Below, one piece after another: positions 1 through 12,992 of a stretch of 64,000 bases of DNA. Below the pieces are notes generated by a model. That model was not told where the DNA came from, ran no database searches, and saw only the letters and a program-made list of their open reading frames with translations. The position numbers were made by a program, and so were the translations under genes. Within the stretch, counting starts at the first letter, position 1. Every line of letters starts with the position of its first letter. Source of the DNA: Leptodactylus fallax (Eukaryota; Chordata; Amphibia; Anura; Leptodactylidae); NCBI GenBank assembly GCA_947044405.1, contig CAMRHE010000077.1, positions 620,001 to 684,000 of the forward strand. The letters are read 5' to 3'.

Positions 1-1
1 T

Positions 2-3000
2 GAGTATAAAACCACCACTGTAAAGATCGACCAAACAGATACTATTACTAGCCAACAACAGTATACAACTTATAGAACTACAGAAGAGGAAAGTTCAGGT
101 TCCTATCCAGAGAATAACACCACTACTGCAGGGATAAAGCAGACAGATATTTTTACTATTGAGCAAAAGTATACAACTCATAGTACTACAAAGGAGGAAA
201 GTTCCATTTCTTATCCTGAGTATGACACCACCACTGTAGGGATCAACCAGACAGATAATTCTACTACTCAACAACACTATACAACCAATAGTACTACAAT
301 AAAGAATAGTTCCAGTTCCTATCCTCAGTATTACACCACCAATGTAGAGATTGACCAGACGGATACCTCTACTACTCAACAGTATACAACCTATAATACT
401 ACAGTAGAGGAAAGTTCCAGATCCTATCCTGAGTATGAAACAACCACTGTAAGGACCGACCAGACAGATACTTCTACTACTACAGTACTACTGTAGAAGA
501 AAATTCCCGTTCCTATCCAGAGTATGACGCCACCACTGTAAGGATCAACCAGACGGATACTTCTACTACTCAAGAACAGTATACAACATATAGCACTACT
601 GTAGAAGAAAGTTCCCGTTACTATCCAGAGTATGACACCACCACTGTAGGGATCAACCAGATGGATACTTCTACTACTAAAGAACAGTATACAACCTATA
701 GTACTACAGTAGAAGAAAGATCCGGTTCCTACCCAGAGTATGACACCACCACTGTAGGGATCAACCAGACGGATACTTCTACTACTCAACAACAGTATAC
801 AACCTACAGTACTACTGTAGAAGTAAATTCCAGTTCCTATCCTGAATATGACACCACCACTGTAAGAATCAACCAGACGGATACGTCTACTACTCAAGAA
901 TAGTATATAACCTATAGTACCACTGTAGAACAAAGGTCCGTGTCCTATCCTGAGTATGAAACCACCACTGTAAAGATCGACCAAATAGATACTTCTACTA
1001 CTCAACAACAGTATAATACCTACAGTAGTACTTTAGAAGAAAGTTCCCGTTCCTATCCTGAGTATGACACCACCACTGTAGGGATCAACCAGACGGATAC
1101 CTCTACTACTCAAGAACATTATACAACCTACAGTACTACTGTAGAAGAAAATTCCAGTTCCTATCCTGAGTATGACACCACCACTGTAAGAATCAACCAG
1201 ACGGATACTTCTACTACTCAACAACAGTATACAACCTATAGTACCACTGTGGAACAAAGGTCCAGTTCCTATCCTGAGTATGAAACCACCACTGTAACAA
1301 TCAACCAGTTGGATACTTCTACTACTAAACAACAGTATACAACCTACAGTACTACAGTAGAGGAAAGTTCCGTATCCTATCCTGAGTATGAAACCACCAC
1401 TGTAAAGATCGACCAGACGGATACCTCTACTACTCAACAACAGTATACAATCAATAGTATTGCAATGGAGGAAATTTCCGGTTCCTATCCAGAGTATGAC
1501 ACCACCACTCTAAGGATCAACCAGACAGATAATTCTACTACTCAAGAACAGTATACAAACTGCAGTACTACTGTAGAAGAAAGTCCCCGTTCCTATCCAG
1601 AGTATGACACCACCACTGTAAGGATCAACCAGATGGATACTTCTACTACTCAAGAACAGTATACAAACTACAGTACTACAGTAGAAGTAAGATCCGGTTC
1701 CTATCCAGAGTATGATACCACCACTGTAAGAACCAACCAGATGGATACTTCTACTACTCAACAACAGTATACAACCTACATTACTACTGTAGAGGAAAGT
1801 TCTGTATCCTATCCTCAATATGAAACCACCACTGTAAAGTTCGACCAGACGGATACCTCTACTACTCAACAACAGTATACAACCAATAGTATTACAATGG
1901 AGGAAATTTCCGGTTCCTATCCAGAGTATGACACCACCACTGTAGGGATGCACGAGATGGATACTTCTACTACTCAACAACAGTATATAACCTATAGTAC
2001 AACAGTAGAAGAAAGATCCGGTTCCTATCCAGAGTTTGACACCACCGCTGTAAGAATCAACCAGATGGATACTTCTACTACTCAAGAACAGTATACAACC
2101 TACAGTACTATTGTAGAGGAAAGTTCCAGGTTCCCATCAAGATTATGATACCACTATTGTATGGATAAACCAGGCAGATGCTTCTACTACTACTACTACT
2201 ACTAGTACTACTACTACTACTCAACAACAGTTTACAACCAATAGTACTACAACGCAAAGAATTTCTGGTTCATTACCAGAGAATGACACCACCACTGTAT
2301 GGATCGACCAGACGAATATTTCTACTATTCAGCAACAGTATACAACCAATTGTACTACAGTGGAGGAAAGTTTGGTTCCTACCAAGAGTATAATACTACT
2401 GTATTGTTCAACCACACAGGGACTTCTACTACTACTACTACTACTACTACTAAGCAACACCAGTATACGATCAATAGTACTTCAACAGAGGAAAGTTCCA
2501 TTTCTGATCCAGAGTATGACACACTACTGTAGGGATCGATCAGACAGATAATTCTACTACTCAACAACAGTATACAACCAATAGCACTACAACAGAAAGA
2601 AGATCTAGTTCACTTCCAGAGTATGACAACTCTACTGTAGGGATTGACCTGATGGATAATTCTACTACTCAACAACAGTTTACAATCTATAGTACTACCA
2701 TAGGTGAAGGTTCTGGTTCCCATCAAGATTATGATACCACTACTGTATGGATCAACCAGACAGATGCTTCTACTACTACTACTACTAGTACTACTGCTCA
2801 ACAACAGTTTACAACCAATAATACTACAACGGAAAGAAATTCTGGTTCATTACCAGAGTATGACAACACCACTGTAGGGATTGACCAGATGAACTTCTAC
2901 TACTCAACAACACTATACAACCTATAGTACTACAGCAGGAGAAAGTTCCAGTTCCCATCCAGAATATGATACCACTACTGTATGGATTGACCAGACGGAT

Positions 3001-3008
3001 GCTTCTAT

Positions 3009-3044
<36 letters not shown>

Positions 3045-3466
3045 GCAACAATTTACAACCAATAGTACTACTACAGAAAGAATTTACAGTTCATTACCAG
3101 AGTATGACACCACCACTGTACGGATTGACCAGATGGATAACTCTACTACTCAACAACAGTTTACAACCAATAATACTACAATGGAAAGAATTTCCGGTTC
3201 ATTACCAGAGTATGACACCACCACTGCATGGATCGACCAGGCGGATACTTCTACTACTCAACAACAGTATACAACCAATTGTACTACAGTGGAGCAAAGT
3301 TCCGGTTCCTATACAGAGTATGACACCTCCACTGTAGGGATCCACCAGACAGACATTTCTACTACTCAACAACAGTATATAACCTATAGTACTACACTAG
3401 AGGAAAGTTCCGGTTCCTACCCAGAGTATAATACCACTACTGTATTGATCGACCACATGGATACTT

Positions 3467-3521
<55 letters not shown>

Positions 3522-4900
3522 ACACCAGTATACGACCAATAGTACTACAACAGAAGAAAGTTCCAATTCTTATCCAGAGTATAACACCACCACTGTAAAA
3601 AATGACCAGACAGATAATTCTACTACTCAACAACAGTATACAACCAATAGTACTACAACAGAAAGAAGTTCTAGTTCACTACCAGAGTATGACAACTCTA
3701 CTGTTGGGATAGACCTAACAGATACTTCTACTAGTCAACAACAGTATACAACCTATAGTACTACAGTAGGAGAAAGTTCTGGTTCATATCCAGAATATGA
3801 TACCACAATTGTATGGGTCGACCAGACAGATGGATCTACTCCTACTACTACTACTACTACTACTCCTACTACTACTACTACTATTCAACAACAGTTTACA
3901 ACCAATAGTACTACAACAGAAAGAAGTTCTAGTTCACTACCAGAGTATGACAACTCTACTGTAAGGATCAAACAGACGGAAACTTCTACTTCTCAACAAC
4001 AGTATACAACGTATAGTATTACAATGAAGGAAAGTTCCGGTTCCTCTCCAGAGTATGACACCACCACTGTACGGATCAACCAGATGAATAATTCTACTAC
4101 TCAACAACAGTATACAACCTATAGTACTACAGTAGGAGAAAGTTTCGGTTCATATCTAAAATATGATAACACTACTGTATGGGTCGATCGGATGGATGGT
4201 TCTACTACTCCTACTACTACTACTCCTACTACTACTACTACTACTCAACAACAGTATACAACCAATAGTACTACAACGGAAAGAAGTTCCAATTCATTGT
4301 CAGAGTATGACAACTCTACTATAGGGATCAACCAGACTACTCAACAACAGTATATAACGTGTAGTACTACAATGGAGGAAAGTTCTGGTTCTTTTCCAGA
4401 GTATAACAGCACCACTGCAGGGGTTGAGCAGACGGAAACTTCTACTACTTATCAAAAGTATACAACCTATAGTACTACAGTATAGGAAAGTTATGGTTCC
4501 TACCCAAAGTATGACTCCACCACTGTAGGAGTCGACTAGATGGATACTTATACTATTCAACAAAAGTATACAACCTATAGTACTACATTAAAGGAAAGTT
4601 CCACCTCTTTTCCAGTTTAGGACACCCCCACTGTAGGGCTCGACCAGACGGATACTTTTATTACTCAACAACAGTATACAACCTATGGTACTACAATAGA
4701 GGAAAGTTCAGTTTCTTATCCAGAGTATGACACCCCCACTTGTAAGGATCGACCAGATGTATACCTCTACTATTCAAAAACAGTTTACAACCTATAGTAC
4801 TTCAATGGAAGAAAGTTTAGTTTCCTATCCAGAGTATGACTCTATCCAAAGGATTCTTCTGCTTCTCAATAACAGTATACAACCTATAATGTTACAGAAG
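2..4900 (+). pseudogene. Mucin-like Thr/Ser-rich tandem-repeat exon, decayed
   Basis: The region translates on the + strand as a tandem array of 36-residue (108-bp) units rich in Thr, Ser, Tyr and Gln; every unit contains a SYPEYDTTTV block followed by a DTSTTQQQYTTYSTT block. This is the composition of an O-glycosylated mucin or mucin-like cell-surface exon; the 5' end lies before the window. It is not open throughout. A 19-base deletion at about 482-490 shifts frame, CAG has become TAG at 901-903, and one- or two-base indels occur near 2127, 2370, 2523 and 2895. TAG stops occur at 4483-4485, about 4537 and about 4618. The longest intact stretches are 904-2148 and about 2895-4485. No signal peptide, cysteine-rich domain or membrane segment is visible. 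Most lesions are substitutions or unit deletions, so they look like real decay. The exact mucin cannot be named. Confidence 0.75.
2..4900 (+). repeat. 108-bp tandem repeat array with internal ACT trinucleotide runs
   Basis: The unit boundary motif tcctatccagagtatgac recurs every 108 bases, for example at 727 and 835. From about 2150 onward many units carry inserted (ACT)n runs coding for poly-Thr, with the longest pure run at about 3468-3520 and others at 2181-2222, 2770-2800, 3005-3042, 3841-3885 and 4203-4245. The runs appear only in the downstream half, so that half has a different expansion history from the upstream half. Confidence 0.9.
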
Positions 4901-5340
4901 AGGAAAGTTTCAGTTCCTATGCAGTGTATTATTCCACCACTGTATGGATTGAACAAATGGATACTTTTACTACTCAACAAAAGTATAAAACCTAAAGTAC
5001 TACAGTACAGGAAAGTTCTAGTTCCTATCCAGTATATAACACCATTACTGCAGGAATCACCCAGACAGATATTTTTACTGCTGAACAACAGTATACAACT
5101 TATAGAAATACAATAGGAAAATTCTGTTTCCTATCCAGAGTAGGACCCCACCACAGTAAGGTTCGACCAGACCGATACTTCCACTACTCAATGGCAGTAG
5201 TCTGATTTTGAAATAACCACAGTAAATATGGAAAGGTTCTTGCCACTCTTCCATGTACAGCACCACTATTAAAGAAATCAACATGACAGAAACTTCTACA
5301 ACAGTATACAACCCATAGTACTGCAACAAAAAAAAAGTTC

Positions 5341-6650
5341 TACGGCCAAACCATACACATCACTATCAGCCCCAGGAAGCTCCATGACTAGTCTTACCTC
5401 CACCACTTCATTATCAGGAATTACTACAGAGAGTTTTGGTCGTAAAACCACCACTCAGGTGACCAGTCATATGGAAGATAATACAGTAGTTAGAGAAAGC
5501 ATAAGTCCATCTTCAACCACTGATAAAAATGCCAAGAGCTCGAATAACTTCCCATAGTGTGAACTTTTCTGACAAAAAGATGTATGGTCAGGCTAGCAGA
5601 CTGTAGGAACAAGATGGATTCAGTTGTGAGACAACAAAGTCTGCCGCAGTGCAGTAGTCCAATAGTCCATCGGGCATAGCCTCGGCGACTGGAGAATCTG
5701 TGTATGAGTGAGTAGCCCTATTATGATCCACAGGGGCGCAGTATAAGAATAAACATCTGTTCCTGGACAAATCACAATTACCATGACATGGATTGGACAT
5801 AGGGAAAAAAAACTGTCTCCTTCAGACTCTGCAGCTCCATATCTACAGCTCAAGGAAGTATCATCAAAATATCATCACTGGTCCGAAAGCAGAAACCTCA
5901 GAAATTGTCTTAGTAGACTGAACTGCTACTTTGACTCCTTCCAACATAACTACCATTATTTCAGAAGAAAACATTAATAAGTACAACTGCAGTGACTTCA
6001 TCACATGTAGATTATAGCTTCATGGGAAACACTCTCACTAGCCCTACAAAATAATCAGGACAGATCACCATTCCTATATTTCTGGTTCTAAGGCAACTTC
6101 CTTATATCTGGAACTCACCGGTAGAGGTCTTAACTCCATTGTGTCCAATCCTGTTATTACTCCTCAAGTTATACACAGAACTTAATCCTCATAAATATTT
6201 ATACCAAGGCAAAGACAGCCACAAGTCTGATATCTCATGTGTCTACTGTATAAACCCTACATCAGTCAAAGAACACGTAACGCCCTCCGTCCATCAGCAT
6301 TACTAGTAGTTTATGTACAGACACTTCAGACCCTGAAGATGAATCTCTAGCCATCGACAAAAGTACAAAAGAAACGACGGTGTCCATTAAAAACATCAGG
6401 ATGGAAATCTCATCAACTGCAGATGACGCAGCAAATCAACAAATGCTAAAGAGATTGCCAAGTAGAGACGATGATCTAAAACCCATAACTTGGATTTAGC
6501 AACCAAAATCTTGATCAGATTAGGAGCTACTTTCAGTTCCTTTATTGATGTAGGAAAAAAAGATGGGTCAGCCAAGAGATGACAGTAACAGGTCATTGCT
6601 ATTGATGATGAATGACCAGTCAGGACCACCATGAGTGATTATAGACCAGG
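5341..6650 (+). pseudogene. Degraded Ser/Thr-rich continuation of the mucin-like gene
   Basis: Beyond the repeat array the sequence stays biased toward Thr/Ser codons in short open pieces. One such piece is about 5367-5558, reading through LTSTTSLSGITT before a TAG. No unit periodicity and no long frame remain. I read it as the non-repetitive downstream part of the same decayed gene, but it could equally be intergenic sequence with composition bias. Confidence 0.35.
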
Positions 6651-8275
6651 ACCAGCCATATATATGTCTATGGTGCAGCTCCCAGCTGTAGATTAACTGG
6701 GCGATCTATGTCCAATGTATTGTTGGAGTCAGACGTAAGAGGTGGGACATCTCCAGGAGTCATACTGGGACTGAAACTGCTCTGTAATTTTTGCACTTTT
6801 TTGCTAATACTGTGTATTATTATGTTATATATGTATATATAAAATTATTACAAGTAATTATAATTTATTTATTAAACCATGGTGCAGTTTATTCTCAGTG
6901 CCTGCACTTCATTGCATTGTTCATTCGTGTACCTTGGGTGGAGTTTTTGAATGAAGATGTCCATGTTATTGAACAAGCTCAGTCCATCTTGTGCTCGTAG
7001 ATATTCCTCTTCCATAATCTGAATAGTATTCAGTTAGGATGGATAACATAACATATGAATAAATGATATACACTGAGCCCTGCTGTATCTGCCAGGCATG
7101 GTCGTCTTTACTACTACTGATTGACCTTCTTAATCTCCACAAGTTTAACAAATTTGCCGCATGTCCAAATTTTTGTAAATCATTAGACATTATGATTAAT
7201 AAATCATTAGACACTGTGATAAATCTGGTGCAGTTTAATTCTGTCAAGTTCAAGTTTTCACTGTCTCACACTTAGTATTAGTAAATCTGGCCCAGTATGT
7301 GTGTATACTTTATATATACAGTGTGGGGAAGATTAACTAATCCTATCTAAAAGTGAGACAGTACAAAATTTAAACTTCACCAGATTTATCACAGTGTCTG
7401 ATGCTAGATGGTAATTCTGACCTGTCTTACTCTGTCTAGTCCGCATAATAGTTGGCTTAGTTTTCAACATAAAAAGTACCGCCTTTCTTGAATGCCACAC
7501 CTCTTTTCCAATGTGCTCCACCCCATTGTCGAGCAAGATGCAGAAAGGACATGCAGAAAGTGTTATTATATAAGGAGTAAAGTATGGTACATGTATGAAG
7601 AATTTACACCAGTTTTTTTGCATACCCAATAGAATATCTGCCCCATGTATAGTTATGCTCTGTATCTATCTGAGGTGTAACAAATAACAATGATGTCGGA
7701 TTGCAAAACTTGGAAGTGGGTTGTCACCAACATAATCCTTTAACTAACAGTTCAGCAGTGACTGCAGGCAGAACAACATGCGGCACCACCCTGATAGCTG
7801 AGCTAACAATATCCCTAGAACAGCTGATAGCACAGAAGCCAGAAATTAACTATTACTATGCTGCAGCTAAGAAGAACAGAATGCCTGAGAGCACCTGACA
7901 AGCTGTGCAACAGCGCCTCCACCTGTTAGGACCAATTGTGATGGGATCTAGTAAGGCTTGAGTGCAAACTTCAAAATGATGAGCCATGGGGCACTAATAT
8001 CCTTCTCAGGAACAAAAGAACTTTCTTATGGATGGTACCGTAGCTAAAAAGCCAAGTATAAAGAATCTTTCAGAATTCTTTGTGACATCCAGGATCTGGT
8101 TCATTTCATAGTCTGAACAGGAATTGTCAACAGGAGATGGAGATGTCTGGACCTTTGAGAAAAACTTCTTGCAAACCAGAAGGTGCAAAAGAGAAGTATG
8201 CAGAGTCAGGAATCCTGAAAGTAGGCGGCAAGTTTAATGGGTTTCCAGGCTAAATATATTGAAGACTTACATATA
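6651..8275. other. Intergenic stretch without a supported gene
   Basis: AT-rich sequence around 6790-6880 and one inverted repeat (listed separately) are all I can support here. The open frames are short and have no recognisable domain. Confidence 0.6.
7210..7398. repeat. Inverted repeat, probable MITE
   Basis: Arms at about 7210-7272 and 7346-7397 are near reverse complements; both carry gacactgtgataaatctggtg and an agtgagacagt block. They are separated by about 75 bases. This fits a short non-autonomous DNA transposon. Confidence 0.6.
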
Positions 8276-8545
8276 GGATAGGTCATCAATTTCAGACTGG
8301 TTGTGGTCCGACACCTCACACCCCTACTGATCAGCGGTTCACACCAGTAGGTACAGGAAAATACAAATGTATACAGAGAATGGAGCAGGACGTAGAAACC
8401 TGTGTTCTCTGTGAAGTGGTAAGGCCAGGTAACTACAGAGTTTTCAACTACCTTGTCTGTGTATGCCCCTGCATGAGATGCTGCTGTGAACAGCTGATCA
8501 GTGTGGGTGTCAGGTGTTGGACTACTGCCAGTCTGATATTGATAT
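8276..8545. mobile_element. Palindromic MITE
   Basis: The left end has a run around cagactggttgtggtccgac and gatcagcggttcac. The right end has their inverse, gtgaacagctgatcag and ccagtctgatattgat. The whole stretch can fold as one long imperfect hairpin, which is typical of MITEs. Confidence 0.6.
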
Positions 8546-8753
8546 AGTCTATATGGGTGATGTGTGTATGAGTGACGAGCTCATGTGTGTATATAGGCAT
8601 ATATACAGTAAATGATGAGTACTGTTGTGTAAGTCGGGGTATAGGTCACACCTACGTAGTAGGTAAGTGGTGCGGTCTCAGGAGACCAGTCATATACTGG
8701 ATTACTGAATAACACAGTCTAATCTACGACTTACAGCATTACCATCTCATCAT

Positions 8754-8759
8754 TTTATT
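8754..8759 (-). promoter_or_regulatory. Polyadenylation signal AATAAA of the first tail-anchored gene
   Basis: The plus strand reads TTTATT, which is AATAAA on the minus strand, about 100 bases after the proposed stop codon at 8858-8860. Confidence 0.5.
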
Positions 8760-8857
8760 ATAACAATCAAGTAAAAAATTCTAATTTAAGGAAATGTAAA
8801 AATTCTTCTGTTTTCTGAAGAGTTGTCTCAGGTGGCTGTGACTCCATGTTGTGCTAT

Positions 8858-11812
8858 TTAGTGCCTTCTCATCCAGATTGCACCACCGCCCAGTATGATG
8901 GCAACCACTGACACAATAAGTATCTACAAGACAAAAAATGTATAAACTGATATAGGAAACCTGTCACATCATCTACATCCTAAGTGCATATTTGTTATAT
9001 TAGATAGACATACAATGCCTAGATAAATAACACCACATAGTGCCCAGATAGTACTATACAGTGACTAGGTACATAATACCACACAATGTCCAAATAGTGC
9101 TATATAGTGCCTAGATAAATAACACCACATAGTGCCCAGATAGTACCATACAGTGCCCAGGTATATAATACCACACGGTGTCCAAATAGTGCCATATAGT
9201 GCCTTGATAAATAACACAACATAGTGTCCAGATAGTACTATACAGTGACTAGGTATATAATACCACACAATGTCCAAATAGTGCTATATAGTGCCTAGAT
9301 AAATAACACCACATAGTGCCCAGATAGTACTATACAGTGACTAGGTACATAATACCACACAATGTCCAAATAGTGCCATACAATGCCTAGATAAATAACA
9401 CCACATAGTGTCCAGATAGTACCATGCAGTGCCTAGGTATATAATACCACACAGTGTCCAAATAGTGCCATACAGTGCCTAGATAAATAACACCACATAG
9501 TGTCCAGATAGTACCATACAGTGCCTAGGTATATAATACCACACAGTGTCCAAATAGTGCCATACAATGCCTAGATAAATAACACCACATAGTGCCCAGA
9601 TAGTACTATACAGTGACTAGGTACATAATGCCACACAATGTCCAAATAGTGCTATATAGTGCCTAGATAAATAACACCACATAGTGCCCAGATAGTACCA
9701 TACAGTGCCCAGGTATATAATACCACACGGTGTCCAAATAGTGCCATATAGTGCCTTGATAAATAACACCACATAGTGTCCAGATAGTACCATACAGTGC
9801 CTAGGTATATAATACCACACAGTGTCCAAATAGTGCAATACAGTGCCTAGGTATATAATACCACACAGTGTCCAGACAATATCATACAGCAACTAGATAG
9901 ATAGTGCAGATAGTACCATATAGTGCCTAAATAAATAACACCACTGTGTTCAGATAGTGCCATATAGTGTCTAGATAAATAATAGCATACACTGTCCAAC
10001 TAGTACCATACAATGCCTAGATACATTTTATCTCACAGTTTCCAGATAGCCCAGGTTAGTAGTGTTATATATGGTCAGTGGTACATTTGATGGCTTCATC
10101 TCTCTGGCCAGGTATAGACAGTCATGTAGGGACCACTGTACAGTCCATGGGCCAGGAGAGGACTTGGCGATATTACATCTTCCAGACCACCCTGAATGAT
10201 CTGTTTGTACACAGGGATAAATAATTGTTCTTACCTGGCGCCAACGTTTCCTCCGAGCTGAAAAGACAAGTAAATGATAGTGAGAATTGAATATTACCAC
10301 ATGTCACAAGCTCTTCACATTTCACACAAATCCCTCTTATTATTAAAAAGGAAATCGCTAAAAAGATTTACAACATAGCAGTGAAAAAGGCCGTTCAGTA
10401 TGTACTGACACCAGAGAAGGAAGATGCAGATAAGTCACAGTATTATACATGGGTGAGGTGCAAACTATCACCATGTACCTACTCACACCTCGATCATGTA
10501 TGAGGGCTTATTGCATACTATAAGGTACCAGTCACACAGTTATGTGTAGTGCATAATGCTGGCTAACAACCTATTGGGTACCTCATACTATTAAAGGGGT
10601 TGTGCAGGATTAGAACACATGGCTGCTTTATTCTACTCAGGAAGAGACCTCATGTCCATTGGTCTTATGACAGTGCTACAGCTCTTTGCCATTAAAATGA
10701 ATGTGACCAACGGACATGATGTCACTTCCTGAGAAGAAGAAAGCAACCATGTTTTCTAATCCTGTACAACCCCTTTAAATCAACCCCTCGCATTGTGGGA
10801 CCCTTCTAATAAAAGATTGTCCAAATATAAATCATAGCCCTTGCCCCTCATAACCCCATGTAATATCCCATGGTCCATCCTCACCTTGTTCCTCAATCAT
10901 CTTCTCTATCTGTCTCAGTTTAGCCACTGTCCCTGGAGCCTGGCAGTCTCTGACTAGAGTATTTTTCTCTGTCAAGGTGAAGCAGAAGACCTCCATGGCT
11001 AGTCGCTGTAGACTGGGCTGGTTCTTTAGGATTCTGGTTCTGTGTCCATTGTTTCCATCATCATCCAGATCATCAATCACCACAATGACATTTTCTTTCC
11101 CTTGAAGACATTTCATCACAACCAGTTGATACAGATGTGAGTAGGGGACCTTGAAGGTCAATGTAGACTAGAGACATCCTCAATACTATATATTCAGTGC
11201 CCAAATAATAATGCCCACAATATACAGCCATAAAACCCTTAATGATGCCTGTATAAATATACCCATAATATAGCAGTATACAATAAAGAGGGTGGAGACC
11301 ATAAGACATTTTTATGACACTAATGAGTTTCAACCCCTGGAACTCCAGAACCAAATCTGCAGCATTTTATGTTTCCATTGGTGTGTAGTAGACACCATGA
11401 GTTTTGATCACTCAAGTGTTTTATGCTACCAGATCTGAGCTCTGTAGTTTGCTGCAATATGAAGAACCCTCAAAACATTGACTGTCAGAACAGTATGTGA
11501 TATATTTATTGACTATAGAATTTCACTGAACTTACCCTTCACGGATGATAAATACTCCAGTTCCTCATCATAGAGGGAGTCGGTGACATCTGTAATGTTG
11601 ACTCTTCCTCTCCTCTTTGTGTGATACAAGATGGCGAATGCACATCTCCTGGTTCCCTCTCTGAAGCTCTCCAGCCCATTGTTAGACACATAGACAGAGT
11701 GGATGCTCCACACATAGTGGATAGTGGACAGGTAACTGGCTAACCATTGGTATGAGCTTTCATCATCTCGAGAGAATATCCCAATATTTACTCTATTCCA
11801 CGGAAATTTCAT
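8858..11812 (-). CDS. Tail-anchored alpha/beta-domain protein, paralogue 1 (unrecognised family)
   Basis: I assemble four coding exons on the minus strand: 11812-11536, 11100-10885, 10257-10235 and 8923-8858. All have GT/AG borders and compatible phases (1, 1, 0), totalling 582 nt or 193 residues plus stop. Alternating hydrophobic strands are visible: VNIGIFSR near residues 8-15, VYVSNN, CAFAILYHTKRRGRVN, KENVIVVIDDL at the start of exon 2, and EVFCFT. The spacing suggests a Rossmann- or TIR-like fold; that is inference. The third exon encodes a basic patch (RRKRWRQ). The last encodes a hydrophobic helix (ILIVSVVAIILGGGAIW) ending MRRH, so the protein should be C-terminally anchored. The start is the first ATG in exon 1, after a pyrimidine-rich acceptor; an acceptor at 11872 would extend the exon upstream. 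A paralogue lies at 14329-19217. I know no named gene for it. Confidence 0.65.
9000..10030. repeat. Dimeric minisatellite, 46-bp monomers in 92-bp units
   Basis: The block caccacatagtg recurs at 9031, 9123, 9215 (variant) and 9307, exactly 92 bases apart. Each 92-bp unit is two related 46-bp halves, one containing ataacaccacatagtg and the other ataataccacacagtg. There are about 22 monomers. The array sits in the last intron of the tail-anchored gene. Open frames across it on the minus strand are an effect of the repeat and not genes. Confidence 0.9.
10591..10782. mobile_element. Palindromic MITE with AAAGGGGTTGT ends
   Basis: It begins ttaaaggggttgtgcaggatta and ends with the inverse taatcctgtacaacccctttaa. 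The interior also pairs (catgtccattggtc against accaacggacatg). Related ends occur at 21460, 33995, 48952 and 60565. Confidence 0.75.
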
Positions 11813-12035
11813 CACTGTTGGAAGAGAAGATAGTTTGAGGTGGAAGTGATTGTCCCCACCAGGAAACCAAGCTGTAAGATACATAAGAAGGTCTATAAGA
11901 AGGTCTACTCCAGTCTATGACCAAAGTGCTGTAATAATAATCAGATCTTTGCACCCGATGCCCATCATTCTGACATACATATATGGGATACTAGATCAGA
12001 CTCCACCCACTAATTGGCGATTGCAGAGGAATTCT

Positions 12036-12850
12036 GTAAAACATAAAAAAGCAATAATCCCCTTAAAACATAACTTTTATTGATTAGGTAAAAGAAATTT
12101 CCTGTGAGGTAAGTGTGTTAGTAATAACACATTATAAATACATGAGGTTTATGAAGATTGCAGTGATGTATCAGAGTATATCCGCAGGATACAAAATCCA
12201 TAGGCTATACCTGCAAACACTTTCTACAAGGCCCACCCACTCACCAGAATTTTCACAATTTTCAGTGGTGAAGTATACTGTATATATATTATGTATCGAT
12301 ATCCCAGTATTAGTAACTGCCCTTACTTTGTATCACATATGTAATATATTCACTAACCCCCAATGACCAGAGAAGGATGGTCTAAGGGTCTTAAAGAGAG
12401 TGAAATCCCCTAAGTCCCAGGAACCCTCTCCCTACATTATGGGATGATCCCTGACTGTAGAAGGCTGATCTCCCTACTCCTACATGTTTCTCCACACAAT
12501 ATATGGCTCTTCAGGGAGCTCTAGAGAATATTCTTGCATGTCTCAGCATAGCATAGCAGTGGCTATTTAGGGTTAGTGAATATATGACCACATCTAATAC
12601 AGGGCGATACAATGTAGGGACAGGTGGTTACTAGTACTGGGATAGCGATACATAATATATATAGGGAGTGGTGGGGCCTTGTAGGAAGTGTTTGCAGGTA
12701 TAACCTATGGATATTAGATCCTGCGGATAAACTCTAATATGTCACCACACTTTTCATATGATATGGGGAGATTATCCAACCTCATAAATTTCTTTTAACC
12801 TGAATAATAAAAGCTATGTTTTGGGGGGATTATTGCTTTTTCATATGTTT
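12036..12850. mobile_element. Foldback element with long inverted arms
   Basis: Three successive blocks of the left side recur inverted on the right side in reverse order. 12036-12110 pairs with 12780-12850 (aaaaagcaataatcc). 12175-12245 pairs with 12665-12735 (caaacacttcctacaaggcc-like). 12265-12362 pairs with 12570-12665 (tatgtatcgatatcccagta-like). Arms are about 330 bases around a spacer of about 200. No transposase is encoded. It lies in the presumed first intron of the adjacent gene. Confidence 0.75.
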
Positions 12851-12992
12851 CTCCCAGGTCGCAGATGCTGCAGATGACATGTCTATATGTTTTATAACAC
12901 TGGTGATACACACTATCCAGATAGCTCAGATATAACAGTGACGCTCGCCCTGGCGGCCATCTTGTGGCCCTATGATTATAACAGTATATTAC

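Noticed and set aside
95..2085. Long minus-strand frames (Ser/Ile/Leu-rich repeats) across the mucin array
   Set aside because: They mirror the 108-bp repeat; the + strand gives the Thr/Ser mucin-like composition and the minus frames have no domain.
9065..9892. Minus-strand frames of 70 and 91 codons
   Set aside because: They are produced by the 92-bp satellite; identical peptides recur with the repeat.
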